From Gaiellasilicea sp963784895 (GTDB lineage: Bacteria > Actinomycetota > Thermoleophilia > Gaiellales > Gaiellaceae), in NCBI GenBank assembly GCA_963784895.1, contig CAWATM010000004.1, forward strand, positions 1 through 64,000: DNA of 64,000 nucleotides, read 5' to 3'. This document shows, piece by piece, positions 1 to 8,259 of this stretch (the stretch's first letter is position 1; each line of letters begins with the position of its first letter). The translations under genes and the position numbers were made by a program. A model generated the notes under the pieces. It ran no database searches and was not told the DNA's origin. It saw nothing but the letters and a program-made list of their open reading frames with translations.

Positions 1-119
1 CAGGGCACATCCCGACGGCGCGTCACCCAGTGAAGATCAACACGCTGATGCGGCAGTTCGGCGAAGCGGTCGCACGGCAGGACTCGTTTCAGCCGCTCGC
101 CTCGAGGAGGCAGACATGA
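1..119 (+). CDS. C-terminal end of an alpha/beta hydrolase (cut by window edge)
   Basis: The frame beginning at base 3 is open to a TGA at 117-119 and encodes 38 residues starting GHIPTARHPVKINTL. This closely matches the stretch around the catalytic His of the next gene (GHLPQARHPVEVNSLL), so it is the tail of a second alpha/beta hydrolase and a tandem paralogue of it. The GH near the start would be the catalytic His. The stop overlaps the next ATG by four bases (ATGA), so the two are translationally coupled. The rest of the gene lies outside the window. Confidence 0.8.
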   Translation, partial: GHIPTARHPVKINTLMRQFGEAVARQDSFQPLASRRQT

Positions 120-2254
120 TCGCAGTCGCAAATGCACGTGAGCAGACGCGCGCCCGGTACCCGGACGAGGAGGGCTTCGTCGAGCGCGACGGCGTGCGCG
201 TTTTCTACGAGGTCTACGGCGATGCCCCGACGACGTTCCTGCTCTTTCCGACCGGGCCGATCTCGCACTCACGGCTCTGGAAGGCGCAGATCCCGTACCT
301 GTCGCGGCACTTCCGCGTCGTCGTGTTCGATCCGCGCGGCAACGGCCGCAGCGACCGGCCGACGGCAGCGGAGGCCTACTCGCGCTGGGAGTTCGTCGAA
401 GACGGTCGCGCGGTCCTCGAGGCGGCCGGCGCCGACACGGCGCTGATCGGCGGCCTCTGCCACGGCGGCGGCTCGGCGCTCATGCTCGCGGCGAGGTATC
501 CGGCTACCGCGCTCGGCGTGTTCACAATCGCGCCGTTCGTGCCGATGCTCGCGCCTTCACATCCGCACTACCTTCAGTTTCCGTTCGACGAAGAACTCGA
601 GACGGACGGGGGCTGGGCGACGTGCAACTCGCACTACTGGCGGCGCGACTACCGCGGCTTCCTCGAGTTCTTCTTCTCGCAGCAGCTCCCGGAGCCGCAT
701 TCGACGAAGCAACTCGAGGACTGCGTCGAATGGGGCCTCGCGGGCGACGTCGAGGCGCACGTCCTCTCGGTGAAGGAGTCGGGTCGTCCGTGGGCGAGCG
801 AAGAGGACGCCCGCGCGCTTTGCCGACGGGTGCGTTGCCCGGTGCTCGTCGTCCACGGCGACCTCGACGGCTGTCAGCCGCGCGAGGAAGCGGCCACCGT
901 TGCGGAGCTGACCGGCGGCACCCTCGTCGCCATGAACGGTGCCGGTCACCTCCCGCAGGCGCGACATCCGGTGGAGGTGAATAGCTTGCTGAAGGACTTC
1001 GCCGACTCGGTCGTGCCGCCGGCGCCGAAGGTGAAGACGTGGACGCGGGCTCTGAGCCGTCGTCGGCGCGCGCTCTACGTCTCCTCGCCGATCGGGCTCG
1101 GTCATGCCCGCCGCGACGTCGCGATCGCGAAGGAGCTGCGGAAGCTGCACCCCGACCTCGAGATCGACTGGCTCGCGCAGCACCCCGTCACCGCCGTGCT
1201 GGAGGAGGAGGGGGAGCGGATTCACCCGGCGAGTGCGCTGCTCGCGAACGAGTCGGCGCACATCGAGAGCGAGTCGGCCGAGCACGACCTGCACGCCTTC
1301 CAGGCGATCAGGCGGATGGACGAGATCCTCGTCGCCAACTTCATGCTCTTCCTCGACCTCGTGCGCGAGGAGAACTACGACCTCTGGATCGGCGACGAGG
1401 CCTGGGAGGTCGACTACTTCCTGCACGAGAACCCGGAGCTGAAGTCGGCGGCGTACGTCTGGCTGACGGACTTCGTCGGCTGGCTGCCGATGGACGACGG
1501 CGGCGAGCACGAGGAGTTCCTGACCACCGACTACAACGCCGAGATGATCGAGCACATCGCCCGCTTCCCCCGGATCCGCGACCGGGCCGTCTTCGTCGGC
1601 AATCCCGACGACGTCGTCCCCAACTCGTTCGGGAACGGCCTCCCGGGGATCCGCGACTGGACGGAGCAGCACTACGACTTCTCCGGCTACGTGACCGGCT
1701 TCGAGCCCGTCGCCGACCGCGAGAAGCTGAGGACGGAGCTCGGCTACGGGCCGCGTGAGCAGGTCTGCATCGTCACTGTCGGCGGGTCGGGCGTCGGCGG
1801 GCACCTGCTCCGCCGTGTGATCGAGGCGTTCCCGCAGGCCAAGGCAAACGTGCCGGAGCTGCGGATGATCGTCGTGGCCGGGCCGCGGATCGATCCGGCG
1901 AGCCTGCCGCAGCACGACGGGCTCGAGCTCCGCGCCTACGTCCACGAGCTCTACCGGCACCTCGCCGCCTGCGACCTCGCCGTCGTCCAGGGCGGCCTGA
2001 CGACGTCGATGGAGCTGACCGCCAACAACCGCCCGTTCCTCTACTTCCCGCTCCGCCACCACTTCGAGCAGAACTTCCACGTCCACCACAGGCTCGAGAA
2101 CTACGGAGCCGGCCGCCGCATGGACTTCGAGAGCGATGGGCCGGCGGAGATCGCGGCGGCGATCGCGGCGGAGATCGGCCGCGACGTCTCCTACCGCTCG
2201 GTCGAGACCGACGGCGCCGCGCGGGCCGCGGCGCTGATCGCCGAGCTGCTGTAG
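116..2254 (+). CDS. Alpha/beta hydrolase fused to a GT28/MurG-like glycosyltransferase
   Basis: This 712-residue protein has two domains. Residues about 20-300 are an alpha/beta hydrolase with a DPRGNGRSD oxyanion-region motif, a nucleophile elbow reading GLCHGG (Cys115 where Ser is usual), an acid near Asp249/Asp251 and His278. Residues about 318-705 resemble MurG/UGT-type glycosyltransferases: they begin with RALYVSSPIGLGHARRDVA, the usual N-terminal glycine-rich loop, and contain a GGLTTSMEL stretch like the nucleotide-sugar site of the family. The start is fixed by a GAGGAGG Shine-Dalgarno six bases upstream. A Cys nucleophile occurs in dienelactone-hydrolase-like enzymes, but the substrate here is unknown. 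The fusion suggests that acyl or ester hydrolysis and glycosyl transfer act on one secondary metabolite or lipid. The 3' end overlaps the convergent P-loop gene by 64 bases. Confidence 0.85.
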   Translation: MIAVANAREQTRARYPDEEGFVERDGVRVFYEVYGDAPTTFLLFPTGPISHSRLWKAQIPYLSRHFRVVVFDPRGNGRSDRPTAAEAYSRWEFVEDGRAVLEAAGADTALIGGLCHGGGSALMLAARYPATALGVFTIAPFVPMLAPSHPHYLQFPFDEELETDGGWATCNSHYWRRDYRGFLEFFFSQQLPEPHSTKQLEDCVEWGLAGDVEAHVLSVKESGRPWASEEDARALCRRVRCPVLVVHGDLDGCQPREEAATVAELTGGTLVAMNGAGHLPQARHPVEVNSLLKDFADSVVPPAPKVKTWTRALSRRRRALYVSSPIGLGHARRDVAIAKELRKLHPDLEIDWLAQHPVTAVLEEEGERIHPASALLANESAHIESESAEHDLHAFQAIRRMDEILVANFMLFLDLVREENYDLWIGDEAWEVDYFLHENPELKSAAYVWLTDFVGWLPMDDGGEHEEFLTTDYNAEMIEHIARFPRIRDRAVFVGNPDDVVPNSFGNGLPGIRDWTEQHYDFSGYVTGFEPVADREKLRTELGYGPREQVCIVTVGGSGVGGHLLRRVIEAFPQAKANVPELRMIVVAGPRIDPASLPQHDGLELRAYVHELYRHLAACDLAVVQGGLTTSMELTANNRPFLYFPLRHHFEQNFHVHHRLENYGAGRRMDFESDGPAEIAAAIAAEIGRDVSYRSVETDGAARAAALIAELL

Positions 2255-2760
2255 TCGTCGAGCCAGCGTTCGACCTCGCGGGGGCTGCGGAGGCGGACGA
2301 CGGGAAAGGCCGCGAGCTCGACCGGATAGCGCCGCCGCCGCTCGAAGTGCATGCGCAGCGCGAAGCCGAACAGCGACTCGCGGCCCCAGAACGCGCTCCG
2401 CAGCGACTCCTGGTTGTCGTTCCAGAGCGTCTCGCGGCCGTGGATCCGGCGCAACGTGCGCCGCAGGAGGCGCGGGATCCACACGCGGAGCGGCAGGTCG
2501 AGCCAGACGACGGTGTCCGCCCGCTCCAGGACGAGGTCGCCGAGCTTGCGCCGGTAGGTGCCGTCGATCACCCACCCATCCCCGGCGAGTACTGGGAGGA
2601 GGAGGGCGCGCAGCTCGTCGTCGGGCGTCTCGACCCAATCCGGTCCGTGGACGAGGGCGTCGACCTCGACGAACGATACGTCGAGCCGCCGGGCGAGCTC
2701 GCGGCCGAGCGTCGTCTTGCCGTTGCCGCTCGCGCTCGCGACGACCGCGACCCGCCTCAC
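2191..2760 (-). CDS. P-loop NTPase, adenylate-kinase or topology-modulation-protein-like
   Basis: The predicted product is 189 residues. It starts with a beta strand and a Walker A-like loop (SASGNGKTTLG), then a VEVDALVHGPDW segment and a WVIDGTY stretch typical of small kinases annotated as topology modulation protein (FlaR-like) or AAA-family ATPases. The RLLRRTLRRIHGRETLW region is the Arg-rich lid. The GTG start at 2760 overlaps the stop of the upstream formylglycine-enzyme-like gene as GTGA, so the two form a coupled pair. The C-terminus runs 64 bases into the opposite-strand fusion gene. The substrate is unknown. Confidence 0.75.
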   Translation of the reverse strand: MRRVAVVASASGNGKTTLGRELARRLDVSFVEVDALVHGPDWVETPDDELRALLLPVLAGDGWVIDGTYRRKLGDLVLERADTVVWLDLPLRVWIPRLLRRTLRRIHGRETLWNDNQESLRSAFWGRESLFGFALRMHFERRRRYPVELAAFPVVRLRSPREVERWLDDYSSSAISAAARAAPSVSTER

Positions 2761-3722
2761 AGGAGCCGGGAGCCCCGGACGATGCAGCGGAAGCCGAGGT
2801 GGGACGTGCCGGTGTCCACCGGATGCGCCATGCGCGCCGCCGGGCGGTAGCGCCGGCAGTAGTTGGGCGCGCAGAGGTGCGAGCCGCCCTTCATCACCCG
2901 GCGCGGGATCGCGCTCGCGTCGAGCGGATCGTGGCTCGTCTCGCGCACGCCGCCGCGCGGGTTCGCCGGCGTGCAGCAGGAGGAGACCGGCTCGTCGTGA
3001 TCGGCGTACCAGTCGCTCGTCCACTCCCAGACGTTGCCGATCATGTCGTGGAGGCCGAAGCCGTTGGCGGGAAAGCGGCCGACCGGCGCCGTGCCGGCGT
3101 ACCCGTCCTCCTCCAGGTTCTCAATTGGGAACTCGCCCTGCCAGGTGTTGGCCATGAAACGTCCCTCCGGATGGAGCTCCTCGCCCCAGGCGAATGCGGC
3201 GCCCTCGAGCCCGCCGCGGCAGGCGAGCTCCCACTCCGCTTCGGTCGGCAGTTCCTTCCCGATCCACGCCGCATAGGCGCTGACGTCGTCCCAGGCGACG
3301 TGGACGACCGGATGATCGGGCTTCTTCTCGACCGACGTGCCCGGCCCCTGCGGATGGCGCCAGCTCGCTCCCGGCACGTACGTCCACCAGTTGTAGTGGT
3401 TCGAGAGGTCGACCCGGTGCGACGGCGCGCGGAAGACCGTCGACGCCGGCACGAGCAACTCCGGCTTGGCCCCTGGGTAGGCGTCGGGGTCGGGCGCCTG
3501 CTCCGAGACAGTCACGTGGCCGGTCTTCCGTACGAACAGGGCAAACTCGGCGTTCGTGACCGTGAACCGGTCGATCCAATACCCGTCGACCGTGACCTCG
3601 TGCGCCGGCGCCTCTTCGGGATAGTGGCTGTCGGAGCCCATCACGAACGTTCCGCCGGGGATCCAGGTCATGTTCGGCGCCGGCCGCGCGGACGTCTGCC
3701 CTGGCTCCGTGCTCGTGCCCAT
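2757..3722 (-). CDS. Formylglycine-generating-enzyme (SUMF1) family protein
   Basis: This 321-residue protein has the FGE-sulfatase fold signatures: MTWIPGGTFVMGSD at the N-terminus, PVVHVAWDDVSAYAAWIG and LPTEAEWELACRGG in the middle, GNVWEWTSDW, and GGSHLCAPNYCRRYRPAAR near the end. The two cysteines in LCAPNYC match the copper-binding active-site pair of true formylglycine-generating enzymes, so it could oxidise a Cys in a CxPxR motif to formylglycine. No sulfatase gene is visible in the window, so the partner is unknown. I chose the ATG at 3722 because upstream sequence is not conserved. The gene is coupled to the P-loop NTPase downstream. Confidence 0.85.
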   Translation of the reverse strand: MGTSTEPGQTSARPAPNMTWIPGGTFVMGSDSHYPEEAPAHEVTVDGYWIDRFTVTNAEFALFVRKTGHVTVSEQAPDPDAYPGAKPELLVPASTVFRAPSHRVDLSNHYNWWTYVPGASWRHPQGPGTSVEKKPDHPVVHVAWDDVSAYAAWIGKELPTEAEWELACRGGLEGAAFAWGEELHPEGRFMANTWQGEFPIENLEEDGYAGTAPVGRFPANGFGLHDMIGNVWEWTSDWYADHDEPVSSCCTPANPRGGVRETSHDPLDASAIPRRVMKGGSHLCAPNYCRRYRPAARMAHPVDTGTSHLGFRCIVRGSRLL

Positions 3723-3768
3723 CGCGTCACATACAACCAGCCGGAGTACGTCGACGAAAGGAGACAGC

Positions 3769-4374
3769 ATGGGAAAGGTTCTGGGAGGAATCACGATGTC
3801 GCTGGACGGGTTCGTCACCGGTCCGCGCGACCGGCTCGGCGCGGGGCTCGGCGACGGCGGCGAGCGGCTGCACTACTGGGTCTTCGGCGGCCCGTGGCGC
3901 TACGGCGAGGAGGGTGGAATGGCGACCGGCGCCGACAAGGAGTACATCGAGGACACGTTCGCGTCGGCCGGCGCGTGGCTCGTCGGGCGGACGATGCACG
4001 ACGTCGTCGACGGCTGGGGCGACGATCCCGGCTTCGGCGTCCCGGTCTACGTCGTCACGCACCGGCCGCACGAGACGCTCGTCAAGGGCGACACGACCTT
4101 CGAGTTCGTCACGGACGGGACCGACGTCGCCCTCGAGAAAGCGCGCGCCGCCGCGGGCGACAAGAACGTGCTCGTGATGGGCGGCGCCGACCTGCTCCGG
4201 CAGTACCTCGACGCCGGCGTCGTCGACGAGCTGACCTTGACGATCGCGCCGGTGCTGCTCGGAGCGGGCAAGCGGCTCTTCGAGGGGATCGAGCGGACTG
4301 ACCTCGCGTTCGAACGGACGGCCGTGATCGAGTCCCCGTACGCGACGCACCTGCGCTTCCGGGTGCGAGTGTAG
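3769..4374 (+). CDS. RibD C-terminal/dihydrofolate-reductase-like protein
   Basis: This 201-residue protein has the RibD_C/DHFR-like fold: KVLGGITMSLDGFVTGP at the N-terminus, a WLVGRTMHDVVDGW segment, VYVVTHRP, LVMGGADLLRQYLDAGVVDELTLTIAPVLLG and a C-terminal strand. Such proteins use NADPH to reduce pterin-like or unknown substrates and are common stand-alone reductases in actinobacteria. The ATG start is fixed by an AAAGGAGA Shine-Dalgarno a few bases upstream. It is divergent from the FGE-like gene, and PPDK follows 12 bases downstream. The specific substrate is unknown. Confidence 0.85.
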   Translation: MGKVLGGITMSLDGFVTGPRDRLGAGLGDGGERLHYWVFGGPWRYGEEGGMATGADKEYIEDTFASAGAWLVGRTMHDVVDGWGDDPGFGVPVYVVTHRPHETLVKGDTTFEFVTDGTDVALEKARAAAGDKNVLVMGGADLLRQYLDAGVVDELTLTIAPVLLGAGKRLFEGIERTDLAFERTAVIESPYATHLRFRVRV

Positions 4375-4386
4375 ATTCCGCCGGTC

Positions 4387-6981
4387 ATGCGCTACGTCTA
4401 CGACTTCGACGAGGACTCCGGCGGCGGCCGCGAGCTGCTCGGCGGCAAGGGAGTCGGCCTCGCCGAGATGACGGCGCTCGGCGTTCCCGTGCCCGCTGGG
4501 TTCACGATCACGACCGACGCGTGCCGCGCCTACATGGCCTCCGGCGGTGAGCTCCCGGACGGGCTCGAGGACGAGGTCGCGACGCACATCGCCTCGCTCG
4601 AGCGTCGTGCGGACAAGCTCTTCGGCGATCCGACCGATCCGCTGCTCGTCTCGGTCCGCTCCGGCGCTGCGGTCTCGATGCCGGGGATGATGGACACGAT
4701 CCTCAACCTCGGCCTCAACGACGAGGCGGTTGCGGGCCTTGCCAGGTCGACCGGGAACGAGCGCTTCGCCTACGACTCCTACCGACGGCTGATCCAGATG
4801 TACGGCGAGGTCGTCGACGGGGTCGAGGGGCACCGCTTCGAGCAACCGCTTGCCGACCTGAAGGCGTCGCGCGGCGCCAAGCAGGATGTCGAGCTGACGG
4901 CGGCCGACTTGGGTGAGCTGATCGAGACGTTCAAGCAGATCTACGCCGAGGAGACGGGCTCACCGTTCCCGCAGGACGCGCGCGCGCAGCTCGAGAAGGC
5001 GGTGCGTGCCGTCTTCGACTCCTGGGAGTCGCCGCGGGCGCAGGTCTACCGGCGCACGTACGAGATCCCCGACGACCTCGGCACGGCCGTGAACGTCGTC
5101 CAGATGGTCTTCGGCAACAAGGGAGACGGCTCTGGCACGGGCGTCTGCTTCACGCGCGACCCGTCGACCGGCGAGAGCGTCCTCTACGGCGAGTTTCTCC
5201 AGAACGCGCAGGGCGAGGACGTCGTCGCCGGGATCCGGACGCCAGAGCCGATCGAACGGATGAACGAGCTCCTGCCCGAGGCGTACGCGCAGCTGCTCGA
5301 GACGATCGGCCGGCTGGAGGCGCACTACCGCGACATGCAGGACATCGAGTTCACGGTCGAGGAGGGGACGCTCTTCCTGCTTCAGACGCGGACGGCGAAG
5401 CGGACGGCGGCCGCGGCGCTTCGGGCGGCCGTCGAGATGGTGGGCGAGGGGCTGATCTCGAAGGAGGAGGCGGTCGCGCGGATCGACCCGGCGCAGCTCG
5501 ACCAGCTGTTGCATCCCATGATCGACCCGGCCGCCGACGTCCACGTGGTCGCGAAGGGGCTGAACGCGTCGCCCGGCGCCGCCTCCGGTGCGATCGTCTT
5601 CGACGCGGATACGGCCGAGGAGCGCGGGAAGGCGGGCGAGAGCGTGATCCTCGTCCGCTGGGAGACGACCCCGGACGACTTCCACGGGATGGTGCAGGCC
5701 GCCGGGATCCTGACGGCGCACGGCGGGCTCACCTCGCACGCCGCGGTCGTCGCGCGCGGGATGGGGACGCCCTGCGTCACCGGCTGTGAGGCGCTCCACG
5801 TCGACCTGCGCACCAAGACGGCTCGACTGCCCGGTCATGAGCTGCAGGAAGGGGACACGATCACGATCAACGGCGGCACCGGCGAGGTGATCGTCGGCGC
5901 GGTCCCGCTCGTGCCGCCGCGGCTCAATGCCGACTTCGCCGCGATCCTCGACTGGGCGGACGGATTCCGCCGCCTCAGGGTGAGGACGAACGCCGACACG
6001 CCCGAGGACTCTGCGAAGGCGCGCGAGTTCGGCGCAGAGGGGATCGGGCTCTGCCGCACGGAGCACATGTTCGCCGACGCCGAGCGGCTGCAGCTGATGC
6101 GGGAGATGATCCTCGCCGCCGACGAGGAGGGCCGGCGCTCGGCGCTCGAGCGGCTGCTGCCGATCCAGCAGGGCGACTTCGAGGGGATCTTCGAGGCGAT
6201 GGCCGGGCTGCCGGTGACGATCCGCCTCCTGGACTGGCCGCTGCACGAGTTCCTGCCCGCGCTCGCGGAGGAGCAGGACGAGCGCATGCGCGAGCGGATC
6301 CGGTCGCTGCAGGAGTCGAACCCGATGCTCGGCTGGCGCGCGTGCCGGCTCGGGCTCTTCTATCCCGAGATCTACGAGATGCAGGTCCGGGCGATCGTGA
6401 GGGCGGCGATCGCTGTGCGGGAGCGCGGCGGCGACGCCCCGCTCGTGGAGATCATGCACCCGCTGGTCGGCTTCGGCGAGGAGCTGAAGCGGCTCCGGGA
6501 GCTGACCCTCCGCGTCGCGGCCGAGGAGGGCGAGCTCGACTACCTCGTCGGGACGATGATCGAGCTGCCGCGTGCCTGCATCCGCGCCGACGAGATCGCC
6601 GAGCACGCCGACTTCTTCTCCTTCGGCACGAACGACTTGACGCAGACGGCGCTCGGCCTCTCGCGCGACGACGCCGGCCGGTTCCTCTCGCACTACCTCG
6701 AGACGGGGATCCTCGAGCGCGACCCGTTCGAAACGATCGATCAGGGCGGCGTCGGCGACCTGATGGAGATCGCGGTCGAGCGCGGCAGGCGCACGCGAGC
6801 GGAGATCAAGCTCGGCATCTGCGGCGAGCACGGCGGCGAGCCGAAGTCCGTCGCTTTCTGCCACCGGCTGGGGCTCGACTACGTCTCGTGCAGCCCCTAC
6901 CGTGTCCCGCTCGCGCGCCTCGCCGCTGCCCAAGCCGCCCTCGCAGAGCAGGGCACGGTCGCCGTCGCGATCGGCGGCTAG
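4387..6981 (+). CDS. ppdK: Pyruvate, phosphate dikinase (copy 1)
   Basis: The 864-residue product is full length for PPDK. It has the N-terminal ATP-grasp domain (GGKGVGLAEM at about 20, VSMPGMMDTILNLG), the swivelling phosphohistidine domain (GGLTSHAAVVARGMGTPC, His near 455) and the C-terminal PEP/pyruvate TIM barrel (GLCRTEHMF, FFSFGTNDLTQT, catalytic Cys in GICGEHGG). It interconverts pyruvate, ATP and Pi with PEP, AMP and PPi in the cytosol. The ATG sits 9 bases after TAGATT (4372-4377), a possible -10 box with a very short leader. A second complete copy lies at 51384-54017. Confidence 0.97.
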   Translation: MRYVYDFDEDSGGGRELLGGKGVGLAEMTALGVPVPAGFTITTDACRAYMASGGELPDGLEDEVATHIASLERRADKLFGDPTDPLLVSVRSGAAVSMPGMMDTILNLGLNDEAVAGLARSTGNERFAYDSYRRLIQMYGEVVDGVEGHRFEQPLADLKASRGAKQDVELTAADLGELIETFKQIYAEETGSPFPQDARAQLEKAVRAVFDSWESPRAQVYRRTYEIPDDLGTAVNVVQMVFGNKGDGSGTGVCFTRDPSTGESVLYGEFLQNAQGEDVVAGIRTPEPIERMNELLPEAYAQLLETIGRLEAHYRDMQDIEFTVEEGTLFLLQTRTAKRTAAAALRAAVEMVGEGLISKEEAVARIDPAQLDQLLHPMIDPAADVHVVAKGLNASPGAASGAIVFDADTAEERGKAGESVILVRWETTPDDFHGMVQAAGILTAHGGLTSHAAVVARGMGTPCVTGCEALHVDLRTKTARLPGHELQEGDTITINGGTGEVIVGAVPLVPPRLNADFAAILDWADGFRRLRVRTNADTPEDSAKAREFGAEGIGLCRTEHMFADAERLQLMREMILAADEEGRRSALERLLPIQQGDFEGIFEAMAGLPVTIRLLDWPLHEFLPALAEEQDERMRERIRSLQESNPMLGWRACRLGLFYPEIYEMQVRAIVRAAIAVRERGGDAPLVEIMHPLVGFGEELKRLRELTLRVAAEEGELDYLVGTMIELPRACIRADEIAEHADFFSFGTNDLTQTALGLSRDDAGRFLSHYLETGILERDPFETIDQGGVGDLMEIAVERGRRTRAEIKLGICGEHGGEPKSVAFCHRLGLDYVSCSPYRVPLARLAAAQAALAEQGTVAVAIGG

Positions 6982-7423
6982 CTAACGGTCCGGCAGCTCG
7001 CGCTCGAGGTTCTCGATGGTGCGCCGCATCGCGCCGGCGACGGCCCGGCGGACGATCAGCCGGTCGAACAGGCCGCGCACGCCCGGTCGAGGCTCGTACT
7101 CGACGACGAGCCGGTAGTCGAACCCGTCGGCCGCGTGCGTCGAAGTGGCGCTCGTGGTGGGCGTCCGGCAAGCCGTGCTGGACGCTCGTGTACGTGACGA
7201 GCCGGTTCGGCTCGAGCTGCGACAGCGTCAGCGCAAGCTCGACGTCGCGTCCGAGCAGCCGAATCACGAGCGCCGCCCTGTCCCCCGGGGCCGCCCAGCG
7301 CGAGCCGGGCTCGACGCGGACGAGCCCCGGCCAGTACGCAGGCCAGTTCGCGATGTCCGTGACGTACGCGAACCCGACCGGCAGCGGCACGGCGAAGCGG
7401 TGCGTGTGCTCGATCCTCGTCAC
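6982..7423 (-). pseudogene. SRPBCC/polyketide-cyclase-like protein, frameshifted
   Basis: The GTG at 7423 opens a frame typical of SRPBCC (START-like) lipid-binding proteins, with HTHRFAVPLPVGFAYVTDIA and a WPAYWPGLVRVE stretch. After HERHFD, near 7136-7142, the reading continues in another frame as HAADGFDYRLVVEYEPRPG and ends ENLERELPDR at a TAG at 6982-6984. The total length is 442 bases, one more than a multiple of three, so removing one base restores a normal 146-residue protein. The gene is therefore either newly broken or carries a sequence error. An AGGAGG lies about 13 bases before the GTG. It converges with ppdK; the two stop codons abut. Confidence 0.75.
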
Positions 7424-7469
7424 ACGCCGGGATGATCCTCCTAAAGCGAAACCCGGTCAATTGCCGGCG

Positions 7470-8201
7470 CTAGGGGACCTTGAGATCGCGCCGCTCGACG
7501 AGCGTCGTCGCCGCGGCCAGCACGGCGAGCGCGGCCACGGCGACGGCGAACACGCCCCATCCGCGCGCGCCGTTCTGTAGCGGTGAGCTGCCGACCCACC
7601 AGAACGCGGACACGACGCGGAACGGGTCGAGCCAGCCGGCGAGCTCGTGGAGGCCGCCGACGAGGTAGCCGGCGGCGGCGAGCGCGGCCGGGATCCCGAG
7701 CGCGAGCGCCCGGCTGGGCACCGCCGTCCCGACAGCAAGCGCGAGCCACCCGTGCAGGATCCCCAACACTGCAAGGCCGACGAGCGCCGATGTCGTCTTC
7801 CCGGCGGCCAGGTCGAGCCCGAAGACGGGGTCGAGCAACGCCAGCGCGGCGAGGATGACCGCGCAAAGGACCATGACCTCGACGGCGATCGCAATCCCCT
7901 TCGCGAGCACGGCGCGGTTGCGGCCGACGGGGTACGACAGGACGAGCTCGAGTCGCCCGGCGTCCTCCTCGCCGGCAAAAGCCCGTGCGCCCGACCCGAT
8001 CGCGAGCACGAGCACGAAGAGCGGAAGCATGAACGAGAAGAGCTCGGCGTCGAGATAGCCGGGACCGCTGGTGATGCTCCCAGAGCCGATCCCGAACAGC
8101 TCCTTGAGGGGTTCCGGATAGCTCTTCATCAGGTCGTCGAGCTCCTTCGAGCTCTCGATCGAGGGAAAGATCGCGGCGATCAACAGCACGTACGCGGCCA
8201 C
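7470..8201 (-). CDS. ABC-2-type exporter permease
   Basis: This hydrophobic protein of about 243 residues has roughly six membrane segments, including LFSFMLPLFVLVLAIG, VEVMVLCAVILAALALL, ALVGLAVLGILHGWLALA and FAVAVAALAVLAAATTLV. The motif GEEDAGRLELVLSYPVGR in the first cytoplasmic loop is characteristic of ABC-2-type permeases. It lies directly after the ATPase gene at 8260. The first helix seems truncated at the GTG at 8201: similar coding sequence (ILRRGLLDRRRALVGWSLG) continues in frame up to 8258, but no ATG, GTG or TTG is found there. The true start may be a non-standard codon or hidden by an error. Confidence 0.8.
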   Translation of the reverse strand: MAAYVLLIAAIFPSIESSKELDDLMKSYPEPLKELFGIGSGSITSGPGYLDAELFSFMLPLFVLVLAIGSGARAFAGEEDAGRLELVLSYPVGRNRAVLAKGIAIAVEVMVLCAVILAALALLDPVFGLDLAAGKTTSALVGLAVLGILHGWLALAVGTAVPSRALALGIPAALAAAGYLVGGLHELAGWLDPFRVVSAFWWVGSSPLQNGARGWGVFAVAVAALAVLAAATTLVERRDLKVP

Positions 8202-8259
8202 GCCGAGCGACCAGCCGACGAGCGCCCGGCGGCGGTCGAGCAGTCCACGGCGGAGGATC

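Noticed and set aside
557..2638. Very long minus-strand open frame antisense to the fusion gene
   Set aside because: GC-rich codons make antisense frames open. The translation is Arg/Pro/Ala-rich with no motif, while the plus strand holds clear domains.
4960..6933. Long antisense open frame over ppdK (a similar one lies over the second copy at 51213-53273)
   Set aside because: Both copies show the same shadow, as expected from shared codon bias; there are no protein motifs.
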